Source: Gordionus sp. m RMFG-2023 (lineage: Eukaryota; Nematomorpha; Gordioida; Chordodea; Parachordodidae). Taken from it: a stretch of DNA of 64,000 bases. This document shows positions 15,301 to 27,300 of the stretch, piece by piece; the stretch's first letter is position 1, and each line of letters begins with the position of its first letter. The position numbers were made by a program, and so were the translations under genes. The stretch is from the NCBI RefSeq assembly GCF_954871325.1, contig NC_088776.1:36442508-36506507 (forward strand). The letters run 5' to 3'. Under the pieces are notes generated by a model. That model worked only from the letters and a program-made list of their open reading frames with translations, did no database searches and had not been told where the DNA came from.

Positions 15301-18300
15301 TTAAGTCGTGGCCCTACTGAATCCGTAATGAGCTATTTAAAAAATATAAAGGAGCTAGCCCGAAGATGCGATTTTGAAGATAATGTAGAACTAAGAATTC
15401 GCGCTCAATTAATCGCCGGACTAAAGATGTCACAACTAGATAAAGAACTACGTTTAAGATACCCAGATACTAAAGACGAAGACCAACCGTTAAGCTTAAA
15501 CAAAGTTGTAGAAATGGCTTTAGCGATGGAACGGGCTGACTTAGAAATAATAATACTACTAAAATGGTTTATAAAATCAAAGAGACGAATAAACAAAATG
15601 ATAATAATAAACGATTAAATCAAAATGATAAAAATAATCGGCAGTATAATAATAATGATAAACGGCACTATAATGATAATAAAACATATGTAAAAAGAGA
15701 ACCAGTGCAAGGGTATAATAACTACCACACAAATAATAATAATAATACGAGAAAACCGTGCTATTTTTGTAATCGGTTTCATGCTATTATAAATTGTCCA
15801 GCATACGGAAAAATGTGCAGCAAATGTAAGAAACCAAACCACTTTGCGGTGTGTTGTAAAACTAGAGAAAAAATTTACGATACAAATTACAATAATAATG
15901 ACGACGATTCAGATTTCTCAATAAGAAAAATCTACAAATATGGACAGCACCCAACAATTACGGTATTAATAAACAACCACGAAATTAAAATGGAATATGA
16001 TACGGGTTCAGCAGTAAACATTATTAATGCAACAATATGAAATAAAATTGGGAGGCCAAAACTTAGAATGGCTAAAGCTCCAACTACATATGGAAATAAT
16101 AGAATAAAAATTATGGGCGAAGCTTATGTAAAAGTGCAATAAGATGATAAAATAAAATGGTTTCCGTTATTAGTTACAAAAACAAATGAAGCAGCCCTCT
16201 TTGGATTTCCGTTGATTATAGAATTTGACTTATCATTACCAACAAATGTAAAAATCAATATGATCAACAATAGATATAAATATAATGATAATGGTAACGT
16301 GAATATTGACAAACTATATGAAGAATTCGCTAGTGTTTGATAATAAATTAGGATTAATAAAAAAGTCAAACCAGTAACTACAATTGGAAGAAAATACAAA
16401 ACCAATTGCACTGCCAGCTAGAAGAGCACTGTTGCCTTTAAAATTGAAATGAAACGTTTGGAAGAAAATAATATAATAAAGAAAATAGATCCATCAACAA
16501 CAAGAGTAACCTGGATTACTCCAATGGTAGTGGTACGTAAAACTTCAGGTGAACCACGATTATGTGGAGATTTCAAAGTAACATTAAATAAATTTCTACT
16601 AAAAGACTATCACATTCTACCAATGTTTGAAGTATTAATCGTAAAAATTGCTAATGGAAATAAATATACAACATTAGATCTCAAAGATGCATATCTACAA
16701 ATGAGCATTGAAGATGAATAGCAAGAATTATTAACAATGGTAACACCAAATGGATACTACCGCTATTTACGATTACTTTTTGGTATAGTTACAGCCCCAA
16801 TAATATTTCAACGATAAATGGACCATTTACTGGCTGATTGTAAAGATACAGCAGTTTATTTAGATTATGTTATAATCACAGGGAAAAATGATACTGAACA
16901 TATAGAGAATATAAAACAAGTCCTCAAAAAATTACAAAATGCGGGATTAAAAGTCAAAACAAGTGAAATAAATTTTATGAAAGAAAAAGTATCATATTTA
17001 GGATACATAATAGATAAAAATGGAATATACCCAGATAAAAATAAAATAATAGAAATAAAAAAATATCCAACTCCAAAAGATAGACATGACATAAAATCAT
17101 TTTTAGGTATATTAAATTATTATACACGGTTCATACCAAACTTACATGGAATCATAGCTGAATTACATAATAAAACTTGTAAAAATGTTAAATGGAAATG
17201 GACTAAAAAAGATGATGCATTATTTGAAAAAGCAAAAGGAATAGTAATATAACAAAATACTATACAGTTTTAAACCGGATCTTGAGTTAATACTAGAAAC
17301 AGATGCATCTAACCAAGGATTTTGGAGCTGTACTCATGCAAAAATATGATAATGGTAACGAATACCCAATAGCTTACACCTCGAGAACTTTACAAGATGG
17401 TGAAAAGAATTATTCGACAAAGCCAAAGCCATAGTAAACGGTGTAGAAAAATTTCATAACTATTGGTATGGACGAAAATTTAAAATACGAATGGACCACA
17501 AACCGTTAATAAAAATATATGGTGAAAACAGAGATTTAAGCTCCTTAACAAACCAAAGATTATTACGCTGGGCTTATAAATTATCGGCATATGATAATTA
17601 TATAATATACAAGAATGGTAATTGCAGATGCATTATCGCGAAACCCAATAGAGAAAAATGATGATAAAATAACAAGCGAAAATAAAACAGTGAAATATAT
17701 ATGAAATCTTACTTATGACACATTAACTCTATTAAGAAAAGAACTTAGAGATGAAACTGCGAAGGATCCAATTTTAAGAAGAGTAAAAATATTAATAAAT
17801 ATTATAAATATACAAAATCAAGCACCAGAATTACAAGCTACTAGAACAAGAATAGATGAAATAGAAAATGATGACGGTATTTTATTTTGGAATGGTCGAT
17901 TAATCATTCCTTACTCACTACAAAAACGAGTTTTACAGATATTACATACAAGACATCCGGGTATTACATCAATGAAATCCATTACGAGACATTATATATG
18001 GTGGGAACAATTAGATAAAGATGTCGAAAAATTAGTTAACCGCTGTATTGGGTGTCAAAAACATCGCAGAGATATATCAAGAGTTGCTGTATACCTGGAC
18101 GGATTTTATTGGCTGGTAGGAATCGATGCATATTCAAAATGGATAGAGATCAATAGAATCAAAGATACAACAAGTAAAAATTTAATAAATAGATTAGAAA
18201 AATGGCTTATCCAATATGGTATTCCACGTCAAATTGTCATGGACAATGGTCCACAATTTATTTCAAATGAATTTTATAAATGGTGTAAAAAGAAGAATTA

Positions 18301-21300
18301 TACAACATATAAAAACTACACCATACCATCCGAGAAGTAATGGATTAGTAGAAAGATGCATACAAACTTTCAAAAATCGGTATTTCGCAAATAGAGAACA
18401 AACAAGGGGAAAAATGCCTAAATGAAGTATTATTTGCGTATAGAAATTCCAAACACTCTTCACCGGGCCGAATACCTGCCAAACTATTTATGGGGAGAAG
18501 GCTAAATACTTTATTGGACTGGGTGAAACCTTCAATTACTGAAAAATTAGAAACCTCTTTAGTAAAACCCGACAAGTTAAACAAAGGCCTACATAGATAT
18601 TCTGGAGAAAACGAATTAGTTTGGATAAAAACCCCACTTGAAAAAGGATGGCATGAAGGAAAAATAATAAATCAACAAGCAAAATTCTCGTATAACGTAA
18701 AAGAAAAAGATAAAATAGTACGAAAACATGCAGACCAACTACGAATAAGGGAAGAACCAGTTGAAACCAAATCAATAATAACAAATAACAATATAAAGTT
18801 AGGAGAAGCTAAAACAGTAGAAACAATTGAACCAAGTCAAAAAGGAAGGCAATCCCGATATCCAACAAGGGAATGAAAGCCAACAAAAAGATTAATAGAT
18901 GAACTTAAACTTGGTAAATAAAAAGATTGATAGACGATCTTAACTTGGTGGGAAAGAAGATATGTTATATTTGAATATCTTATATATTTTAAAGGTTACA
19001 TTATATATTATAAAAAGTTACGTTATTTGTATAATATATTATTATAACTTTCCTACATTTAATAATATCTTATGGAGGTCAATGTAATTGCATATTATTA
19101 GAAATTAAATGACATAATTATAAAATACTATATATATAGGCAGTCTTGTTAAGGAGCGGCGCTCAGGAGCGCCGCTACATTTTTTCAAAAAAAGCTGGAG
19201 CGCCCCTCCTTTTTAAAAATGAGGAGCGGGAGCGGGAGTAGCTCCTTTTAGGGCTGGCTCCTCCTCTCCTTTAAATTTAATATATAAATTATATTATTTT
19301 TTAAATATTAATAATATTTGTTAATTAAAATTTAATGAAAATAAAATTTTATTTTATTTAAATTTATTCATTATTAAATGTTGAGCCGAGTTTTATATTG
19401 ATTTTTCATCTAATCATTTGAAACATTAAACATCAGTTTTTCCTTTTTATATTGAAAAATCTTGTAAGTCATATTAATATTCATTTTATAGATATATAAT
19501 AAAAAATAGTTTTAGATATTATGGATTTAGAGATTATAGAAGAAGAAACCGAATTTCCATTTCCACCATAGAGAAAGCTTTAGGGGATAGAAGCTTTCAA
19601 ATAGTATCTCAAAGTTTATTCCAAAAGTGTCAATCTTTGTGGAATAAACAAAATATGTCTACAAATATGGCGGACGAAATTATCAGAAAGTTGGGTAGGA
19701 ATCTAATATGCCCAAATTCCACTAGGTGGAATTCGTATTATGAGTCTATGGTTTTGCTAGATAAAATGTTAGATGAAAAACCAAAGGACCTTGATGAGTT
19801 GTGTGATAACCATGGGCTTATACGTTTTAACTCCCAAGAACGTAAATTTATTAAAGAGTATAGTCAAGTAAATATTAATATAATCGTTATCTTAGTGATA
19901 TAAATAAATTTTAGGTTATGGAACCTATGAAAAAAGTTCTGAAAATCCTTGAAGGGGAGCTTCATATGGACATGGGTTTCCTAAGTCCTACCATTTTTAA
20001 ACTCATTTCAAAATTAAATGAATTATCAGATTTAGAGTTTTGCCAAGCTCTTGTAAAGTCTCTCATCAGAGGTATTAATAAAAGGTTTATAATAAAACAT
20101 AAATTATATCTATTTAAATAACCTTATTGCAGATTTCCAAATATTTATAATGATGATAATATAATTGCAGCGATTGTCCATCCTGCATTTAAATTGAATT
20201 GGGAATGGATAAAAGATCCAAAAAATATGGAACTAAAAGCCAGATTAATTAATTTTTTAAGGAAACAAATACCCGACGGAAAAATAGCTACAACTAGTTC
20301 ACGGGAACCTTGTAATGATTTTGAAGATTTCTTTGGATTCCATGAAATCGATTACCATGAAAATAATATATTGGATAGATATTTTTTAAATAATGATAGC
20401 AGCCTATTTAGTATCGCAAAACAGGTCTTAGGGAAGAAGCACTTAGAAAATTTATTACTTTTAAAAGCTAATAAAAGATTATAAATATTTTGATATATCA
20501 TTTAATTATAATATAAATAAAACGTTTTGATAAAAAAATATGATTTTGTTTCGTGTACCTTCTAAAAAAATGAAAATCAAAGGAGCGGTTATGGAGCGGC
20601 ACTCCATTAGTTGGAGCGGGAGCGCTCCTTTTAATATGTAGTAGCGGGAGTTTGCTCCTTTTGAGAAGGTAGGAGCGGGAGTCGCTACTTTTAAAAAGGA
20701 GCGTTAACAAGACTGTATATAGGAAACAATTTAAAATAAAGTAACCGATTGTTTTGACTATAAAAGGCCAGATACGATCCGATAAAAAATATCGGTACAT
20801 CCTAACTAAATAGGATAATTTGATGTCCGATTTGGCTAAAACTAGGCATAAGTTAAAAAACATTAGTTCCTTCCTCAAAATTGAGTTATCTTTAAGGTGA
20901 AAACTTGAGGTAGAGGTGACATTTTTCGAATAAAAACTATAACCATTTATCGAGTCAACATAAAATAGAGCGATTTTTTAATACCTGTTATAACATTTTT
21001 GGTTGAAATTTAATTAGGCAGGGAGGCCAAGTTTTAACTATTGCTTCAAGGCTTAGGTGACTTTCACACTCGCATTAAGATTGAACCGAATATCAATAAT
21101 AAAAAATAAATTACGCATCATGTATGGAATAAAATACTTTTACTTGTTGTTGCTTTTCTTTGACCATCGGTTGTCGTTATCTATTTCGCAATCGTTATCC
21201 TGCTCTGATTTGGGCTCGGTTGCGGCAAAAAATAAATTAGCAAAAGTATTGACAACCTTCTCTTTAATACTGTCAGTGTTGGTATTATTTTGCACTTGAT

Positions 21301-24300
21301 ATTTAAAAAATGATAATATAATATCTAAAAATTTGGAGGACTCGTCCCTAAATTAATTTTTTTAAACATAATTAAAAATGATTAAATCTTATAAAAATAC
21401 TAATTTTCTATGAAATACACGAAATCTTAAAAATATATAGAACAACTTAAAGAAAGAAAGTTAAAAATCATATCCAAGTAATTTTCATCGTAAAGAAGTA
21501 AAAAATTATAAAATTAAAACATAAAAATTTATTATTCATTGCATAATAAATGTAAGTAACTATTAGAGTTGCTGCCAGAATATGAGAGGTGATTTAAACA
21601 CGCCTTAATTCCCAACATCCCTAGACGATGAATTTTCAGCTTTAAACCAGTGACGAGAAAAGATATCGCTTCAATGCAATCTGTCTGATTTTTGGAGTAG
21701 ATCATTGTATCCAAAACAGTGGGGTATATTTCTTGGGTCACTAAAGTAGAGTGCTCTAGGCAAAACTTTTGATGTAATATAAAATATATAAAGAATCATA
21801 TTTTGTGTATTATCTTCTAACTTAAATCAAATAGGAATTTATGTTTGCATCAAAAAATTTAAAAATCACAATTTTTTTAAAAAAATTTAACTACAACCAA
21901 CTCATATAGAGTAACCCTAGCTCCATATCAGGCCTTAGTCCTTATTATTAGTTTAGAAAAAATATATTTATAAAGAAATGTCGGGCCATCTCATATCACT
22001 AACCAACACACATTGGAGGTGTGTATGGAATTATGCTATGTTCAACCAATGTTGTAGCCATGTACTAAAAAATTAATTTTATTTGGTATAAAAGGCTTTC
22101 ACATTTAAGTGAAATCCTAATAAAAGATAGTAGTGATAGTATATAAAAAATATGGAAGAGAGCCTGATAATCCTACACCATAATACCCATTTTACTCATT
22201 GATTTTCTGCCTTTAGAATCTACCCAACTCTGATATTTTTTTTGGAGATTTTGCTTAATTTGTAAATTATTACCAGTTTATAATCTGATACTGGAACTAC
22301 AAACCGAGAATAAATCTGAAATCTCTTCTCATCAGATATGAGTTCATTCTGAATTCTTAAAAAATAGGAATGTACCGATAAATCGGATCGGGCCGATACT
22401 TCACCTATTTAAATATCGGTTATCGGCAGATATTATCAAATTTCCCAATCTGATCCGATAAAATGGCGTCTTAAAAAATTTATCTCAAATTTCATAATAT
22501 ATTGTTTATTACTTATTAAATAATGTTATTATAAATATAAGTTATTTATCAATAAAAATATTTTTTATACTTTTAAATTCATGAATAAAACTTTAACAGA
22601 TCACTATAATATATTTAAATGACTTATGCTATAATATAGCTAAGTTATAGATGTTATACTATTAAAATGAGATGAGTAGATGTATATAGTGATGCAAAAT
22701 AGCTCCATTCATGCCGATTTTTAAAAACAGCTAACTCAATATTTTAGCCAGGAAAATATTACCTAAGCCTCGAGATTTCACTAATAGGGCAAAACTTTGT
22801 GCCATCTATGAGCAAAATCTTCAGGCTTGCGTAATATTTTTTGGATAAAAAACTGATTTAGATGTTTTTAAAAATCAACACTAGTTATATGTATTAAAAA
22901 TTAAAACGATTAGCAGATCAAAATAAAATGATATTGGATTGGTAATCGGTCGATAATTTAATATCGGATCGGCCTTCAAAAAAGTGGTATTGGTACACCC
23001 TTATTAAAAATCAAATATTTTGATATAAAGTGCGTAATGTTTGTCCCCATCACCACAAATGCATTAGAAATCTTTGGATCGGTTCCTTAACTTTTTGAAT
23101 TTCAAAACAACAATACAGATTTTTTTTAAGATCAACGAATCTATGTTTAAAATAAACCAAGTATTTTTTTGACATCAAATTTATTTACAACCACCCTCCC
23201 ACAATGTAGCAATAATTGATTAATATTATAAGGATTAATATGTATACAATTTTGTGTATTAAAAATAAATATAGATATTTTTTCAGGAAGGTGTTCCTGA
23301 GGGTTCCAAAGCTTAGAAAGGAGCAAACTTTTTGGCAGGAATGGGAACATTAAAATAAAGATATGGTGAATTCCATATTAAACCAACCAAGGTTTCAACC
23401 CAACCCCCTTCAATTTTTCTTAAATTTTGTATACTGGTAGTATATACTATAACTAAGAAAAAAAATAAAACTTTACCTTCCAACACTATTTACCCGCTAA
23501 GATATGGCCGTTTAAAGCGAGGAAAAATGGTACATTTTTGACAAAATGCACCTCATTTATTTTCAAATATCTCGAGAAATAATTAAGTTAGAAAAATAAT
23601 TTAAAATTTATTTTGTAGCTTATGTTCTTTAAAATGACATAAAAATAAATATGATGTACATTTTATTAATATCGAAAACCGGAAATGGCCATAGAAAAAA
23701 AAGGTATTTTTTCAAATTTTTTTTTCTGTAGATAGATATTACATTGCTTTATATTTGTACAAAATCCTAGACTGGGATCAACATGGGTTTAGGAGTTATC
23801 CTCTTTATATGGCTAAAATTGAACAAATTTAACATTTATATCATCATATTTTAATTTAATGAATAGTTATGAAATAATGTTAATTTAAAAATTATGTCTA
23901 AATGACAGGCCCTTACTTTTTTTAAAATCGTTATCAAAATTTTTGAGAAGTGGCTGGAATAATAAGCTTTGTTTAACACTTTAGTTAAATTTTGTCTTAA
24001 AGTTACTTGACAAAATAATTCTAAAAATATTTATAACTTTATTTGCCTCAAATTGACATATAATACAATCAAAAATTTATAATTAAAATATATCATATAT
24101 TATAATCATCCAAGGAATTTTAATAAATTATGACTTTTGTTTTCGTCTAGGGGAATAAAAGCTTGGAACTTTGTGTTATAAATTCTTTTGCTCTCAAAAA
24201 TCTGCTTTCAAGATGACTTTCTATGTTCATATATTCATTATTGCTCACAAATATATAATTTACCCATAGATATTATTTCTTGCATAGTTAAATAAATCTA

Positions 24301-27300
24301 TTGTTGTCAATATGTGATGTTCATATGGACGTTGCAAGCTTGCTCTAACTGTTTAGCTACGGCCCCCAAAATGTCGCATGGACTTTTACCTTGTGCGGTT
24401 TCAAAAAATGTCACTCAGCCTTTATCCCAAAATCATTTTCATGATTGTAGAGATTAATTAAATCTATTATTTTTATATTGATTATTGCTCCATCAGAAAA
24501 ATAATAAATTTTAGCCACTCTATTAAATCTTTCCTTCAAGAATACGATCAATTTTTAAAATAAATAAAATCCACATGCGTTGTGCTTTAAACAATCTGAT
24601 ATAACCACTAAACGTTTTATTATGTTGTTCTCACGATTATAAAAGAGTTAATAGTGGCTTGATTATTGGTCTGATCAAATCCTTGTGTATGGTTCTGCAC
24701 TACAAATGCATAGTTTTCTGAAAAGTCTGCAAGCCAACATTTAAATTAAATTTTAAAAAGTTTCGAATTAATGATTATCGTGAAGCTATAAACAAATGAG
24801 GAATTAAATTGTTTAATTATTCAATTAAATAATCTACAAATTCGTCAGCGGATTTTGTCAGTGATTTGAGGGTAGTTCGATAAACTGCTATCCATTGTTT
24901 GAATGTTTTATAATCTATAGAATTCTCGTCAAATAATATATTAAGCCTTTCTTTTAATTTTGAATATATGGGGGAAAACTTATTGTTGAATTTCAATTTT
25001 GGTAGATTATTTTATGCTAAATAAAATATATAAAATTATTTTGTCAAGTAATTTTAATTTCGAGATAAAATTTAACTAGTTTTAAACAGCTCATTATCCC
25101 AGCCACCTCTCAAATTTTTTTTATAAAGATAAAAAAAAGTAAGGGCCTATCATTTAGACATAATTTTTAAATTAACATTATTTCATAACTATTCATTAAA
25201 TTAACATTATTTCATAACTATTCATTAAATTAAAATATGATGATATTGATGTTAAATTTGTTCAATTTTCGCCATATAAAGAGTGATAACTCCTAAACCC
25301 ATGTTGATCCCAGTCTAGGATTTTGTACAAATATAAAGCAATGTGATATCTATCTACAGAAAAAAATACCTTTTTTTCTATTGCCATTTCCTGTTTTACA
25401 CATGCGGTAAAATGCCCATCATATTTATTTTTATGTCATTTTAAAGAACTTTTATTAAGCTACAAAATAAAATTTAAATTATTATTCTAATTTAATTATT
25501 TCTCGAGATATTTGAAAATAAATGAGGTGCATTTTGTCAAAAATGTACCATTTTTCCGCGCTTTAAACGGCCATATCTTAGCGGGTAAACAGTGTTGGAA
25601 GGTAAAATTTCATTTTTTTCTTAGTTATAGTATATACTACCAGTATACAAAATTTAAGAAAAATTAAAGGGGGTCGGGTTGGAAATCGACTTTTTTTTGT
25701 TGATTTGATATGGAATTCACCATATATATTAATAATTTTCAGCATGAATACATATATTAGAGTTTAAAAAAATAACTAGTTCCACCTGACAACAAATTAA
25801 TTAAGCCAAGATTAAGTAATTGTAAATAAAATTTAAAATGATAAGCAACAAAAATTTCAAAAAACCTTCATATAATCATAATTAGCCATGTCCTGCTTAA
25901 TCTGCTTGTTAAGTTCGTTGATTTTTTCGTCCATTATCACGTGTCCTAAATATCAAAGTAATTGGTTATTATTTGTCTCGATAATTTATAAATATATTAT
26001 ATAGTAGAGGCCTGAATTTTAATTTTTACGGGCTTTTTTCGGGCTAAAGACCAACCCGAAATTTTTAATTCATTTTTAGGTTCAAACCCGTCTCGATATT
26101 TCTTAATTGAAAATGTTAAATTAAACGCGTTTTACTAAATAACTAAAAAAAATAATCACTAATTGTTTGTCATGATCCCAGAGAAATTTTATTTTAATAA
26201 AAGAAGCAAAGACATTATTTCCTATTTTCGTTTTTAGGAATATATTTAAGGCTCGACAACGATCCGACTTTTTTTAAAAAGCCCGACTTGATGCGATTAA
26301 ATGTGAGTACAGTTTAAAATGCTAATATTATTCAAAATTTTAGCCGAATTCCCGGTGGAATAGGGATCATTCCATGAAGAAGATTAAGATTTTCGGCAGA
26401 CCCCTTTCAATTCGATAAAAATTTATACATATTATATACTGGGTTTCCCTCCAAAAAGGGCAAGTCCAATCTAAAAAAGGAAGTCCGATCAAAAAAGGAA
26501 AAGTGTCAATCAAATGAAGAAAATTTCAATTCAAAAAGGAAAATCGTTAATTTTTTTTTTACTATTTATTAAATTATTAGTTTTTCAACATTTTATTTTT
26601 AATTTTTTTTCTCTTTTTTCATATTGCTTACAATTTTTACTTTTTTCTCCTTATATTTTTATTTTTAAAATGTAACTTAATTTTTATTTTTTACAATCAA
26701 ATTTTTTGTATATCAAATTATTTCATTACAATTACGATGTGTGTATATATAATAAGAAAATTTATATTAATAATTTTCCCTCTTCTATATTTTGGAATAT
26801 AGGTTTCCATATTTCCAAAATAATATTTGCATTCTTCTCAGATATCCCTCTTTCCATGCTCTATAAAACGAATTAATTCTTCCCTGTGGTGGTAAATATT
26901 TCATTGTATTCCCTCTCCATTTTATCGATTGAGTTACGATGAAATGGGTATTAAATGATTGTTGTATAAATGTTAAAATTTCAAAAATAAAAATATATGT
27001 TATATTTTATTAATTTACATATCGTTTAATTATTTAATTTTAAGATGATACATTATAACCAAACGATTAATTTAATTTAGTAATTGTTCAGTGAATTAAT
27101 TGATATGCAAAAAATATTAATAAAAAAATTTGATAGCCAAAGAGAAAATAAAAATGAAGTAAAATTTAATAATAAAAATATATGAAAAAAAAGCAAAAAA
27201 TTGTTATGTAAGATGAAAAAGGGGAAAAAGAATTGTTTGACAAAAAAATAGAGAAGTGAGAAGAAATGACAGGGAAAATAAATAAATTATTTTTAAAAAT

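Larger units (their letters stand above)
14682..20766 (+). mobile_element. Gypsy-type LTR retroelement fossil with a hAT inserted in the 3' LTR
   Basis: LTRs of about 220 bp begin TGTTATATTTGAATAT: 5' LTR 14682 to about 14900; 3' LTR from about 18961, interrupted by the hAT at 19141-20715 and ending near 20766. The flanking 4-bp GCCA on both sides may be the target duplication. TGGCGACGAG just inside the 5' LTR looks like the primer-binding site. Parts in order: gag-like region (about 15.0-15.6 kb), CCHC zinc knuckle (about 15.76-15.87 kb), protease-like region (about 15.95-16.2 kb), reverse transcriptase (about 16.45-17.25 kb), RNase H (about 17.3-17.6 kb), integrase with zinc-binding region (about 17.9-18.8 kb). 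Related to K02A2.6-like Gypsy elements. It is clearly broken, with many disruptions; the LTRs are still similar, suggesting moderate age. Confidence 0.88.
14031..20805. mobile_element. hAT-type MITE (TAGAGGTGTACCGATA ends), split by a Gypsy insertion
   Basis: The ends TAGAGGTGTACCGATA and TATCGGTACATCCTA are flanked by a perfect 8-bp duplication CTAAATAG (14023-14030 and 20806-20813), as for hAT elements. Only about 690 bp belong to this element (14031-14677 and about 20771-20805); the rest is a Gypsy element inserted into it. ATCGGATCGG-like subterminal words match the copies at 22365-23003 and 36926-37521. No coding capacity. Confidence 0.8.

Noticed and set aside
21057-21299. Plus-strand ORF of 80 codons
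   Set aside because: Opposite strand of CAP-D2 exon 12.
23147-23350. Minus-strand ORF near the second long-TIR transposon, considered as a missing CAP-D2 exon
   Set aside because: No missing exon is needed once exon 11 is started at 21753; no homology to CAP-D2.
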